DNA from: JBAZKV01 sp964443545
GTDB lineage: Bacteria; Margulisbacteria; WOR-1; JAKLHX01; JBAZKV01
Direction of reading: 5' to 3'
Assembly: GCA_964443545.1 (NCBI GenBank)
Contig: CAYUCV010000001.1
Coordinates: forward strand, 14,821 to 78,820
Length of the DNA: 64,000 nt
Position numbers and translations under genes: made by a program. The notes under the pieces were generated by a model. The model was given only the letters and a program-made list of their open reading frames with translations, was not told where the DNA came from and did not search any database. This document shows, piece by piece, positions 41,061 to 49,248 of the stretch. How positions within the stretch are numbered: position 1 is the stretch's first letter; each line of letters begins with the position of its first letter.

Positions 41061-42314
41061 TTACAGATATCTCCTGGGGTCGGCTATCTTTCCTTCTATA
41101 ACGGAAGCTGCAACCGTAGCAGGGGAGGCAAGGAAGATCTCCGCCTTAGTATTTCCCATCCTGCCCTTAAAATTCCTGTTAGCCGTAGAAATAGCTTTTT
41201 CCCCATCGGAAGGGACCCCGTTATGTGTCCCCACGCACGGGCCGCAGCCCGGTGTTACGAAAACTCCTCCGGCTTCGATTATCGTTTCTACAATCCCCTT
41301 CTTCATTGCATCCAAAAAGATCTGTTTTGAAGCAGGGGCAACAATGAGTCTCGAGTTTTTATTAACTTTTTTACCTTTAAGCACGCTTGCCGCGATCTCA
41401 AGGTCTTCAAGCCTGCCGTTCGTGCAGGTCCCGATGAATCCCTGCTGGATCTGCGTCCCTTCAACTTCTTCAATGGGCGCAAAATTGTCAACGGTATGAG
41501 GTTTGGCAACCATCGGGGTCAGTTTTGAAACATCATATTCCTTTACCTGCGCAAATACCGCATCCTTATCGGATTCTACCCGGGCAGGGGTCCTTTTTGA
41601 ATGGTTTTTTACCCATTCAAGTGCTTTCTTGTCGGCTCTCATCAGGCCGGACTTTGCTCCCATCTCTATTGCCATATTGGACATTGTAAATCTTGCGTCC
41701 ACCGAAAGATCGTCTATCGCGCCGCCGACAAATTCGGAAGCCATATAAGTGGCCCCGTCGGCCCTCATATCCCCGATGATCTTAAGTATCAGGTCTTTTG
41801 AATAGACCCCTTTCGGCCACTTACCGTTAACCACGAACTGAATGGTCTGGGGGACCTTGAACCAAAGCTTTCCCGATATCATCCCGGCGGCAAGGTCCGT
41901 TGAACCTATGCCCGTAGAGAACACATTGATCGCCCCGTAGGTGCAGGTGTGCGAATCTGCGCCTATAACAAGGTCTCCCGGCACCACATGTCCCATTTCC
42001 GGGGTTAGCTGGTGGCATACGCCGCAGCCGATGTCATAAAGTTTGATGCCGTATTTTGAAGTGAATTCCCTGATCTTTTTGTGTATGGCAGAAACACCTT
42101 CGTTCGGCGACGGACTGCTGTGGTCTATTATGATGGCGATCTTTTTGGGGTCAAATACCCTTTTGCCCCCCATCTTGTTGAACACATCAATCGCAACGCC
42201 GGAAGTGCCGTCCTGGCCTATCATAAAATCAAGATCGGCAATGACTATGTCCCCGGCTTTTGCGTCTTTTCCGCTGTGATTTGAAAGTATCTTTTCCGCT
42301 ATGGTCCTGCCCAT
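41061..42314 (-). CDS. leuC: 3-isopropylmalate dehydratase large subunit LeuC
   Basis: The aconitase-family subunit binds a 4Fe-4S cluster through cysteines in FIGTCTNGRLEDL and TPGCGPCVGTHNG. ADLDFMIGQDGTSGVAI, IDHSSPSPNEG, GIKLYDIGCGVCHQL and GADSHTCTYGAINVFSTGIGSTDLA are standard. At 417 residues it belongs to the LeuC/HacA subgroup, which includes homoaconitases; the presence of ilvDBNC in the window favours leucine synthesis. leuA and leuB are not here. It shares one base with the helical-repeat gene upstream. Confidence 0.93.
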   Translation of the reverse strand: MGRTIAEKILSNHSGKDAKAGDIVIADLDFMIGQDGTSGVAIDVFNKMGGKRVFDPKKIAIIIDHSSPSPNEGVSAIHKKIREFTSKYGIKLYDIGCGVCHQLTPEMGHVVPGDLVIGADSHTCTYGAINVFSTGIGSTDLAAGMISGKLWFKVPQTIQFVVNGKWPKGVYSKDLILKIIGDMRADGATYMASEFVGGAIDDLSVDARFTMSNMAIEMGAKSGLMRADKKALEWVKNHSKRTPARVESDKDAVFAQVKEYDVSKLTPMVAKPHTVDNFAPIEEVEGTQIQQGFIGTCTNGRLEDLEIAASVLKGKKVNKNSRLIVAPASKQIFLDAMKKGIVETIIEAGGVFVTPGCGPCVGTHNGVPSDGEKAISTANRNFKGRMGNTKAEIFLASPATVAASVIEGKIADPRRYL

Positions 42315-43225
42315 TATTTCTTTGCTTTCAGTTCTTTTTTCAGCCGTTTTGCCTTTTCAACGAGGTAGCTGTCAATACTCTTGGCGGAAAGCACTTCTTT
42401 TATCAGGATATTTGCCTTTTTTGGCTCTGATATCTCTGCCAGGTCCAGCCTTGCTCTGGCCTGAAGGTCCGCGTCAGCTTCCTTTGTGCCTATCACTCCC
42501 ATAAAAATACCGGTCGCTCTCGATTTATCGTAGCGCGCCATCCTTCTTGCTATGAATTCCCCCTGGAGAAGTTTTGCTTTTACCGCAAAATAGTCATAGG
42601 GCCTTTCTTTGAGCAGTTCTATGGCGCTGTGGCACAGTTGGATCTCTTTGTTTATGTCAAATTTGCCGCTGTATAGTATGCGCTCTTCTTTTTCAACTAT
42701 TGCCCTGGCCCTGAAATACGGATCGGCCATCTCATCTTTGAGCGCCTTTTCAAAAAGCTTGAGCGCTTCTTTTTCATCCCCCGCTGCTGCGCGCTTGAGG
42801 CGGAGTTCGGCGCCGACCACAAGGGCTTTTATGCTGTAAAAATCGCTTTTACCCACAAGAGAAACAAGAGCATTGAACGCGCGCTCCGTATACTCGATGG
42901 CCTCATCCACTTCTTTTTTGTTGTCGGACCTGATCGCAAGTTCGGCTTTTCCCACCATGGCGGCCGATCTCAGATAGCCGTAGGCCGCTTTCTCCAGAAC
43001 ATAGTCGTAATGCGTTTTTGCCTCTTTCCAGTCGCCGGGGTCGTCGCGGGTTATCAAAAGGTCGGCCAGGCCGAACCTGATCTCCGAAACATTCATCCCT
43101 CCGGTCACATAGCGCAGCATTTTGCGGTACTTGTTTATCAGGCGGTTGAGCTTTTCTTTTGCTCCCACGGCGGCTATTGTGGTCTGGACCAGATGGCTCA
43201 AAATAGGCGAAAGAGTTCCTCTCAT
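42314..43225 (-). CDS. Hypothetical helical-repeat (TPR-like) protein
   Basis: I do not recognise a specific family. The 303 residues are almost all helical and rich in Ala, Leu, Lys and Glu, with several TPR-like pairs such as DWKEAKTHYDYVLEKAAYGYLRSAAMVGKAELAIR and EALKLFEKALKDEMADPYFRARAIVEKEER. There is no signal peptide or membrane segment. Such proteins usually act as scaffolds. It is divergent from rnc and overlaps leuC by one base, so it heads the leuCD-mgtC transcript. Confidence 0.72.
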   Translation of the reverse strand: MRGTLSPILSHLVQTTIAAVGAKEKLNRLINKYRKMLRYVTGGMNVSEIRFGLADLLITRDDPGDWKEAKTHYDYVLEKAAYGYLRSAAMVGKAELAIRSDNKKEVDEAIEYTERAFNALVSLVGKSDFYSIKALVVGAELRLKRAAAGDEKEALKLFEKALKDEMADPYFRARAIVEKEERILYSGKFDINKEIQLCHSAIELLKERPYDYFAVKAKLLQGEFIARRMARYDKSRATGIFMGVIGTKEADADLQARARLDLAEISEPKKANILIKEVLSAKSIDSYLVEKAKRLKKELKAKK

Positions 43226-43262
43226 AAAGCCTCCGTTCTATATATGGGGCCGCGCGGCATTC

Positions 43263-43291
43263 TTGATAATTTATTCTACATACTGTAAAAT
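43263..43291 (+). promoter_or_regulatory. rnc promoter TTGATA-17-TAAAAT
   Basis: TTGATA (5 of 6) and TAAAAT (5 of 6) are 17 bp apart, and the -10 ends 10 nt before the rnc ATG, with no Shine-Dalgarno sequence between them. A near-leaderless transcript is expected. Confidence 0.5.
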
Positions 43292-43301
43292 TGTATGTCA
43301 A

Positions 43302-44036
43302 ATGACCATCCCCGCAAGAAAGCAGGCGCTGGACGAACTGCAGGAAAAGCTCGGCGCCTCATTTTTGGACACGGGAATACTTGATCAGGCGCTTACCCAC
43401 AGCAGCTTTGGCAACGAACTTCTCCGGCAGGACATCAAGAACAACGAAAGGCTGGAATTCCTAGGAGACGCCGTGCTAAAACTTGTGATCTCCGACCACC
43501 TTTTCAGGAATTTCCCCGATCTGGCGGAAGGCGACCTTACCAAGATCAGGGCGGCCGTTGTATCCGATCTGGCGCTGTCGGAAATCTCGAAAAAGCTCGG
43601 TATCGGAAAATATCTTCTTCTGGGCAAGAACGAAAGAGCCTCGGGAGGCGAACTTAAAAAATCCAACCTGGCCAATGCGCTTGAATCGTCGATTGCTGCC
43701 CTATATCTTGACAGGGGGCTCGAAAGCGCGGCGGAGGTCGTCATAAGGCTGCTCAAGGAACAGATAACAAAGGCCAGCGCCAAGGACTTTATAATAGACT
43801 ATAAATCCGCCCTTCAGGAGCTCTGCCAGAAGAACAAGTGGGGGCTGCCTTTCTATCAGGTCACCAAGGAACTCGGGCCCAAGCACAAGAAAATATTTTG
43901 GATAGCGGTCAAGATCAAAGGCAAAAAGTGCGGTTCGGGGCGGGGCAGGACCAAAAAAGAGGCCGAACAGCACGCGGCAAAAGAAGCACTCCAGAAGTTC
44001 AATGAAACAGAAGAGGCGAGGGAGGAAAAAGCTTGA
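43302..44036 (+). CDS. rnc: Ribonuclease III
   Basis: RNase III cuts double-stranded RNA and matures rRNA. The catalytic signature NERLEFLGDAVL is at about residues 46-57, with FPDLAEGDLTKIRAAVVSD and the second acidic site in NLANALESSIAALYLD. The C-terminal double-stranded RNA-binding domain runs from DYKSALQELCQKNKWGLPFYQ to TKKEAEQHAAKEAL. ATG 43302 (MTIPARKQ) gives 244 residues, normal for the family; the frame is open further upstream into the divergent gene, but a promoter sits at 43263-43291. It overlaps pyrC by 4 bp. Confidence 0.95.
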   Translation: MTIPARKQALDELQEKLGASFLDTGILDQALTHSSFGNELLRQDIKNNERLEFLGDAVLKLVISDHLFRNFPDLAEGDLTKIRAAVVSDLALSEISKKLGIGKYLLLGKNERASGGELKKSNLANALESSIAALYLDRGLESAAEVVIRLLKEQITKASAKDFIIDYKSALQELCQKNKWGLPFYQVTKELGPKHKKIFWIAVKIKGKKCGSGRGRTKKEAEQHAAKEALQKFNETEEAREEKA

Positions 44037-45325
44037 CAAGGCTTTTGATAAAGAACGGCAGGGTCTGCGATCCTTTTTCGTCGCTGGACGAAGAAAGGGA
44101 TGTTCTTGTCGAGGACGGGAAGATAAAGGATGTTGCCAAAAACATACAGTCCTCACAGAATACAGAGGTAATTGACGCAAAAGGCAAGGTTGTGATGCCG
44201 GGCCTTATCGATATGCATGTTCACCTCCGCGACCCCGGCAGGCAGGACAAAGAAACCATCTATTCCGGGACCAGGGCCGCGGCTGCGGGAGGTTTTACTT
44301 CTATTGCCTGCATGCCCAACACCGAGCCTGTGATAGACAACAGCTCTGTTGTCGAATATGTCCTGTCAAAGGCCCGGTCCGAGGGCTGCGTCAATGTTTT
44401 TGTGGTCGGCTCTATCACCAAAGGGCAGGCAGGGCAGGAACTTTCGGAAATGGGCTTTATGTCAAAGGCGGGAGCGGTCGCGTTTTCGGATGACGGCAGA
44501 TGTGTGATGCGCTCCGATGTGATGCGAAGGGCACTCGAATATGCCGTGCAATTTAACAAAGTGATAATTTCTCACTGCGAGGACCACTCGCTCACTCAGG
44601 GGGCTCAGATGAACGAGGGCTCTCTTTCCACGATAATGGGCCTTAAGGGATATCCCTGCGTTGCCGAAGAGATAATGGTGGAGCGTGAGATAGGTCTTGC
44701 CAGGGAATTCGGCAGGGTGCATATAGCCCATGTTTCTACCGCGGGTTCTGTGGCAAGGATAAGAAGGGCAAAGGAGGAAGGCATCCGTATAACCTGCGAA
44801 ACAACCCCCCACTATTTTTGTCTTACGGAGACCGAGGTCGAGGGCTACAACACCAATGCAAAGGTCAATCCACCGCTGCGCGGCGAAAAAGATGTTGAGG
44901 CCGTCATACAGGGATTAAAGGACGGCACCATAGATGCGATAGCGTGCGACCATGCTCCTCATACAATTGATGAAAAGAACACAGAGTTTGCCCTTGCGGC
45001 TTCCGGAATTGACGGGCTTGAAACATCATTCGGGCTCGCGGCCTCGGAGCTGTTGCAAAGTAAGATACTCACGCTCGGCCAGTTGGTCGAAAAAATGTCC
45101 CTTAATCCCGCAAGAATCCTGGGATTGAAAAAGGGGACCCTTTTGGCGGGCGCTGATGCGGATATCACGATCGCTGACCTTGGCAGGGAATTTACGGTCG
45201 ATACCTCAAAGTTCGTTTCCAAAAGCTCCAATTCCCCATTTAACGGCTGGAAACTTAGAGGCCGGGTGCTCCATACCATTGTCGGCGGACAGGTCGTTCT
45301 AAAGGACGGAGCCCTGGTAAAATAA
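44033..45325 (+). CDS. pyrC: Dihydroorotase PyrC
   Basis: PyrC closes carbamoyl aspartate to dihydroorotate in pyrimidine synthesis. GLIDMHVHLRDPGRQDKETIYSG carries the HxH metal ligands, HCEDHSLT and HIAHVSTAGS the other histidines, and IACDHAPHTIDEK the catalytic Asp. The 430 residues are normal for type I dihydroorotases. The TTG start overlaps the rnc stop (TTGA) and is preceded by GGGAGGAAAA. Other pyr genes are not in the window. Confidence 0.94.
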   Translation: MTRLLIKNGRVCDPFSSLDEERDVLVEDGKIKDVAKNIQSSQNTEVIDAKGKVVMPGLIDMHVHLRDPGRQDKETIYSGTRAAAAGGFTSIACMPNTEPVIDNSSVVEYVLSKARSEGCVNVFVVGSITKGQAGQELSEMGFMSKAGAVAFSDDGRCVMRSDVMRRALEYAVQFNKVIISHCEDHSLTQGAQMNEGSLSTIMGLKGYPCVAEEIMVEREIGLAREFGRVHIAHVSTAGSVARIRRAKEEGIRITCETTPHYFCLTETEVEGYNTNAKVNPPLRGEKDVEAVIQGLKDGTIDAIACDHAPHTIDEKNTEFALAASGIDGLETSFGLAASELLQSKILTLGQLVEKMSLNPARILGLKKGTLLAGADADITIADLGREFTVDTSKFVSKSSNSPFNGWKLRGRVLHTIVGGQVVLKDGALVK

Positions 45326-45341
45326 CCGTGGCGCGCAAATT

Positions 45342-45370
45342 GCTTGTAGCCTCCGTAAGGAGACGCAAGC
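45342..45370 (+). promoter_or_regulatory. Hairpin covering the ribosome-binding site of the secretin-like gene
   Basis: GCTTG (45342-45346) pairs with CAAGC (45366-45370) and CTCC with GGAG inside it, around a GTAA loop. The GGAG is the core of the AAGGAGA ribosome-binding site, so the structure would hide it and ends at the base before the ATG. Confidence 0.45.
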
Positions 45371-46414
45371 ATGAAACTATCCCTGATCCTTCTGTTCCTT
45401 TTGCTGCTTACCGTATCCGCGTGTTCAAACGACCCAGGGATAGAGATTGTTAAGCATTCCGAAGAGGATAGTCTACCCGCCGAAGTGTTGAAAATCCCCA
45501 CACCTGAAGCAGTTGGCCAGGAAAAGGCCCAGACCGAAGACGGTCTTGTCTTTAAAGAGCCGGCGGCTTCGCCCGAAGAGCTAATTCCGGTCTTTGAGAT
45601 AATGGAATTAAAATACCTGTCCGGCAAAAAAGCGTCGGAAATAGTTTCGAGGCTTATTCCCGAGGCCCTGGCCATGGAGGGGGAAAAGGGCAGTTCCGTC
45701 ATACTAAAGGGCAAACCTGCGGACATGTGGAAAATGAAAAAGATACTGACCGCGGCAGACAGGCCGGTCCCACAGATCACAATAGAGAGCAGGATAATGG
45801 AGATAAGCGAAAACGGGCTCAGGTCCATCGGCTTTGCCTGGGGAAGCGGGGTCAAGGTCACGATCGTTCCCGAAGAAGGGAAGGTCAGGGTGGGGGACAT
45901 CCCGGCGGTTTTAAGCGCGCTTGTGTCAAAAGGAGAAGCAAAACTTATCGCGTCCCCCAGGATATCAACGCTTGATAACCTCGAGGCATCAATAAATATT
46001 GGGGACAAAATCCCGTACGCTGTACCTGTTTCCGGGTCTGCGGGGGTGACCCAGTGGGCGGTTCAGTATATTGATGCCGGGGTCAGCCTGAAAATACTGC
46101 CGCGCATCGGCGGGGACGGAAGGATAACCGCAGAGATCAAGCCCGAAGTAAGTTCAATTTCTGAATGGAGAACGACCTCTGCAGGTGATTTTCCTGTTAT
46201 CTCTACCAGAAATGCCAGCACTTCAGTAAGGGTAGAAAGCGGCCAGACCATTGTTGTGGCAGGGCTTATCAACGAGACCGACAGAGAGAACATCTCAAAG
46301 GTGCCTTTTGCAGGGGACCTGCCCATCATAAAAGAGCTTTTCCTCAAAAGGACCAAGGAAAGGACAAAAACGGATGTGGTGTTTCTAATAACACCTGTTG
46401 TCATTGGTCCCTGA
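45371..46414 (+). CDS. Secretin-domain lipoprotein (GspD/PilQ-like, short)
   Basis: A lipoprotein signal (LILLFLLLLTVSAC, cysteine in VSAC) is followed by one N-type domain (IPVFEIMELKYLSGKKASEIVSRLI) and a C-terminal secretin domain: PQITIESRIMEISENGLRSIGFAWG, LIASPRISTLDNLEASINIGDKIPY and the final VPFAGDLPIIKELFLKR...DVVFLITPVVIG. Secretins form outer-membrane rings for type II/III secretion or pili. At 347 residues it is much shorter than GspD or PilQ and no secretion or pilus genes are nearby, so it may be a stand-alone pore or a partial system with parts elsewhere. Confidence 0.87.
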   Translation: MKLSLILLFLLLLTVSACSNDPGIEIVKHSEEDSLPAEVLKIPTPEAVGQEKAQTEDGLVFKEPAASPEELIPVFEIMELKYLSGKKASEIVSRLIPEALAMEGEKGSSVILKGKPADMWKMKKILTAADRPVPQITIESRIMEISENGLRSIGFAWGSGVKVTIVPEEGKVRVGDIPAVLSALVSKGEAKLIASPRISTLDNLEASINIGDKIPYAVPVSGSAGVTQWAVQYIDAGVSLKILPRIGGDGRITAEIKPEVSSISEWRTTSAGDFPVISTRNASTSVRVESGQTIVVAGLINETDRENISKVPFAGDLPIIKELFLKRTKERTKTDVVFLITPVVIGP

Positions 46415-46426
46415 TAGAATTATAAT
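46398..46426 (+). promoter_or_regulatory. Promoter TTGTCA-17-TATAAT before the phosphoesterase gene
   Basis: TTGTCA (5 of 6) and a perfect TATAAT are 17 bp apart. The -35 lies in the 3' end of the preceding gene and the -10 ends 10 nt before the ATG at 46437; there is no Shine-Dalgarno sequence. Confidence 0.6.
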
Positions 46427-46436
46427 TCCCTTATCC

Positions 46437-47165
46437 ATGCTATACGGCGTCATTTCGGATATCCACGGAAATCTAGAAGCCTTGCAAACGGTCCTGTCAA
46501 AAATGGGAAAAGTTGACAAACTCCTTTGTCTCGGCGATATAGTGGGTTACGGGCCCGATCCTGACAGGTGCGTTGAGATCATCAGAGAAACAAAAGCCCT
46601 TTGTGTTGCAGGTAACCATGATAAAGCAGTGTCGGGGCAGATCGATATGAGCTATTTTCCTTCCGACGGCCAGGAAGCCGTGATGTGGACACTGGCCAAC
46701 ATGAAAAAAGAGAATCTGGAATATCTAAAAGGACTTCCCCTTGAAGTCAGCGAGGATGATTTTGTCGGGGTTCACGGCAGCCTTAAGAACCAGCTGCACG
46801 AATACATAACCAGCGTAAGGGAAAGCCTTCCCACTTTTAGTGTGCTTGAGAAGACTCTCTGTTTTGTGGGCCACTCCCACAAGCCTTTCGTTATACAAAA
46901 AGATATCGGCGGCTCATACGATGCGGACGTATTAAAAGACGGCCAGACAATTGACATTTCAAACATCTACAAAGCCATAGTAAACACCGGAAGCGTCGGG
47001 CAGCCCAGGGACGGGGACCCTAGGGCATCGTACGGAGTCTACGATGCTGCAAAAAAGACATTCAAGATCAAACGGGTCGAATATGATATTGCTGCTGTCC
47101 AGGATAAAATGAAAAGGGCCGGGCTGTCGGAGGGCCTGGCGCGGCTGCTGGACACCGGCGGCTAA
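46437..47165 (+). CDS. Calcineurin-like metallophosphoesterase
   Basis: The five metallophosphoesterase motifs are visible in order: GVISDIHGN, LCLGDIVGYGPDPD, VAGNHDKAV, VGVHGSL and FVGHSHKPF. The NTGSVGQPRDGDPRASYGVYD ending resembles the diadenosine-tetraphosphatase-like (YfcE/ApaH-related) group common in anaerobes. ATG 46437 gives 242 residues; the frame is open upstream, but the promoter at 46398-46426 excludes earlier starts. The substrate is not determined. It precedes the TPM gene by 17 bp. Confidence 0.9.
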   Translation: MLYGVISDIHGNLEALQTVLSKMGKVDKLLCLGDIVGYGPDPDRCVEIIRETKALCVAGNHDKAVSGQIDMSYFPSDGQEAVMWTLANMKKENLEYLKGLPLEVSEDDFVGVHGSLKNQLHEYITSVRESLPTFSVLEKTLCFVGHSHKPFVIQKDIGGSYDADVLKDGQTIDISNIYKAIVNTGSVGQPRDGDPRASYGVYDAAKKTFKIKRVEYDIAAVQDKMKRAGLSEGLARLLDTGG

Positions 47166-47182
47166 AAGGAGGAAACCGTTCA

Positions 47183-47686
47183 ATGAAGTGTCCCAAATGC
47201 AAGGCATCCATCCCTGAGTGGAAAAAGGGCTGTGTCTGCGGTTTTAAGTTCGATTTCAGGAAATATCCTCTGCCGCCAAAGCAGATCGGACTTGTAAACG
47301 ATTATGAGGCTGTTATCGGGGGAGAATATATGGGCAAACTCATTAAGCTCTCTTCCGATCTTGAAAGAAGGAGCGGTATAGAGATAATAGTGACCGTGAT
47401 CGGCACCACTAAACCGATGCCTCCCGAAAATTACGCCTTTTATCTTTTCAATAGATGGGGGCTTGGCAAGAAAAAGCATGAGGCCATACTTATACTGGTT
47501 TCGATGTTCGAGCGCAGGGTTGAAACAGAGATAGGCTATGGCCTTGAAGACCGCATCAGCGAAGAATTCACGGAAAAGCTGTTGGATGAGACCATAGTTC
47601 CGTTCTTTAAACAGAGCAAGTATGGCGAGGGCCTTTATGAAGGCGTCAAAAAGCTCACCGAAGAAATAAGCAAAAGGCTTGCTTAG
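47183..47686 (+). CDS. TPM-domain protein with N-terminal zinc ribbon
   Basis: Residues 1-20 form a small zinc ribbon (CPKCKASIPEWKKGCVC). The rest is a TPM domain (TPM_phosphatase family): GLVNDYEAVIG, IEIIVTVIGTTKPMPPENYAFYLFNRWGLGKKKHEAILILVSMFERRVETEIGYGLED and the closing helix. TPM proteins are usually exported and membrane-anchored; this copy has neither signal peptide nor anchor, so it seems cytoplasmic. Some TPM domains are phosphatases and others help in membrane-protein repair, so function is open. GGAGG precedes the ATG. Confidence 0.85.
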   Translation: MKCPKCKASIPEWKKGCVCGFKFDFRKYPLPPKQIGLVNDYEAVIGGEYMGKLIKLSSDLERRSGIEIIVTVIGTTKPMPPENYAFYLFNRWGLGKKKHEAILILVSMFERRVETEIGYGLEDRISEEFTEKLLDETIVPFFKQSKYGEGLYEGVKKLTEEISKRLA

Positions 47687-47728
47687 AGGCCTCTACTATA
47701 TCGGGTCAAATCATGCTGCGATCACGGC

Positions 47729-48238
47729 TTAGTACGACACTCCGCTGCCATAGATCACGGTAGCCTTGAATCCGAACGACTGGCTTCCGTTGCCGCGGAC
47801 CCTTAGGGCATAGTTCTGTGCTGAAGGGGAAAGAAAATAGGTCTCGGACAGACCTGAAGAAGGAGAAACAATCTCTCCCCCTCCCGATATATGGCTTCCG
47901 GACTGATCGTATAGCTCCCCGTATATAGTGAGCGGCAGATCTCCACTCTGTTTTGTTACCGTCACGGTAATCCCGTAGCCTTCTGAAACAGAAGGGATCA
48001 AGAACCATTGTTCATCGGTCGGAGCACTGATGGAACAGTAGATGTCGCAGTAGTTGACGGAATAAGAATATTTGTCAAAAGTTCCGGTCCCATAGTTGGG
48101 AGCGACAGCGGTGGCAAAAGAACTTCCACCTGGTCCGGAATAGTATCCCGGAGTGTTAATAATATTACCGCTGCATCCAACCAGCGCCGTTACGGCAATA
48201 ATTGCGAGGATGAGGATATTCATTCTATTTTTGAGCAT
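47729..48238 (-). CDS. Small secreted lipoprotein of unknown function
   Basis: The 169 residues begin with a clear lipoprotein signal (ILILAIIAVTALVGC). The mature part is rich in Ser, Gly, Tyr and Thr and looks all-beta; the pattern (EQWFLIPSVSEGYGITVTVTKQSGDLPLTIYGELYDQSGSH) recalls bacterial pre-peptidase C-terminal or similar carbohydrate-contacting beta-sandwich domains, but I cannot assign it. It is divergent from gmk across an A+T-rich spacer and convergent with the TPM gene. Confidence 0.75.
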   Translation of the reverse strand: MLKNRMNILILAIIAVTALVGCSGNIINTPGYYSGPGGSSFATAVAPNYGTGTFDKYSYSVNYCDIYCSISAPTDEQWFLIPSVSEGYGITVTVTKQSGDLPLTIYGELYDQSGSHISGGGEIVSPSSGLSETYFLSPSAQNYALRVRGNGSQSFGFKATVIYGSGVSY

Positions 48239-48251
48239 AAAATCTCTATTA

Positions 48252-48260
48252 TGTTATAAT
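48252..48260 (+). promoter_or_regulatory. Extended -10 promoter of gmk (TGT-TATAAT)
   Basis: TGT-TATAAT lies 35 nt before the gmk start, within a run of AT repeats that may also serve the divergent lipoprotein gene. GGAG at 48287-48290 is 5 nt before the TTG start. Confidence 0.5.
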
Positions 48261-48295
48261 ATATATAACGAGTAGTCAAGGTTTTTGGAGCTTCT

Positions 48296-48907
48296 TTGAA
48301 AAAGAGCAAGAGTAAAAAAGGCCTGCTTGTTATCATTTCCGGGCCTTCCGGCGTGGGCAAAAGCACCGTGGTCAACCGCCTGCTAAAGTCCAACCCGGAT
48401 CTTATGCTTTCGATCTCCGCAACTACGCGCGCTCCCAGGGTCATGGAAAAACACGGAAGGGACTATTTTTTCATGAGCGAGCAGCAGTTCTTTGAGGGAG
48501 CGGAAAAAGGCGAGTTTTTGGAGTGGGCAAAGGTTCACGGGGCCTATTACGGCACGCCTAAGAGCTATGTGCAGGAGGTCCTGGAAAAAGGCGGCACCGC
48601 TGTCCTGGAAGTTGATGTCCAGGGAGCCGCCAAAGTGAAAGAGACAGTGAGCAAGGACGCACTCAAAGGCGCCGGCGCGGTATTCATATTCCTTATTCCC
48701 CCTTCGGTGGACATACTTGCTTTCAGACTCCGGCGCAGAAAAACAGAAAAAGTGGAGGAGCTAAATTACCGCTTGAGGGCCGCCGTTGCCGAACTCCAGG
48801 TCATGGAAAAATACGACTACATAGTGGTCAACGACAGAGTAGAGACCGCGGCTGACAAAATTAATGCTATAATAAAGGTGGAAAAAGAAAGGACCTTATT
48901 AAATTGA
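48296..48907 (+). CDS. gmk: Guanylate kinase
   Basis: Gmk phosphorylates GMP to GDP. The P-loop is IISGPSGVGKSTVVNRLL; SATTRAPRVMEKHGRDYFFMSEQQF and GTAVLEVDVQGAAKVKE bind GMP. The 203 residues are standard. The TTG start is supported by GGAG 5 nt upstream. It begins the gmk-rpoZ-coaBC-priA-def-fmt block, a common gene order, and overlaps rpoZ by 4 bp. Confidence 0.96.
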   Translation: MKKSKSKKGLLVIISGPSGVGKSTVVNRLLKSNPDLMLSISATTRAPRVMEKHGRDYFFMSEQQFFEGAEKGEFLEWAKVHGAYYGTPKSYVQEVLEKGGTAVLEVDVQGAAKVKETVSKDALKGAGAVFIFLIPPSVDILAFRLRRRKTEKVEELNYRLRAAVAELQVMEKYDYIVVNDRVETAADKINAIIKVEKERTLLN

Positions 48908-49218
48908 AAAGCCCTAATATAGATATGCTTCTTAAAAAAGTCAGCAACAAATTCCTGCTGTCCAACGCCCTGGCTCAGAGGGCCAAGGAAATAAGCGAAG
49001 GCTCCCTCCCTTATATAGAGGAGTTCAACCCGCTGGATCCAATCGACACCTCAATGCGCGAGTTTGTCGATAATAAGTTTAGCGTAAAGGTCCTCAAAGG
49101 GCCGGTGGAAAAGCCGGTCAAGGAGATCGAGCAGAAGGCCAAAGACTTCTGGTCCATAGATACACTTGAGAAAAAAGAGCTGAAAAAGTCCAAAAAGGTC
49201 AGCAAAAAGAAAAAATAG
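48904..49218 (+). CDS. rpoZ: RNA polymerase omega subunit (probable RpoZ)
   Basis: The segment KKVSNKFLLSNALAQRAKEISEGSLPYIE matches the omega core (K-Y-x-L-x-N-A-L-A-x-R-A-x-E-I). Omega helps assemble and stabilise RNA polymerase. The protein is 104 residues with a Lys-rich tail (KKSKKVSKKKK). The position between gmk and coaBC is the classic one for rpoZ. The TTG start overlaps the gmk stop (TTGA). Confidence 0.88.
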   Translation: MKSPNIDMLLKKVSNKFLLSNALAQRAKEISEGSLPYIEEFNPLDPIDTSMREFVDNKFSVKVLKGPVEKPVKEIEQKAKDFWSIDTLEKKELKKSKKVSKKKK

Positions 49219-49248
49219 CCGCTTCAAAGCCATTGCCCCGGGAACAAA

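Noticed and set aside
46398..47165. Earlier in-frame start for the phosphoesterase at 46398
   Set aside because: It would lie in the secretin-like gene and upstream of a strong promoter; the protein family begins at the HxD motif reached from 46437.
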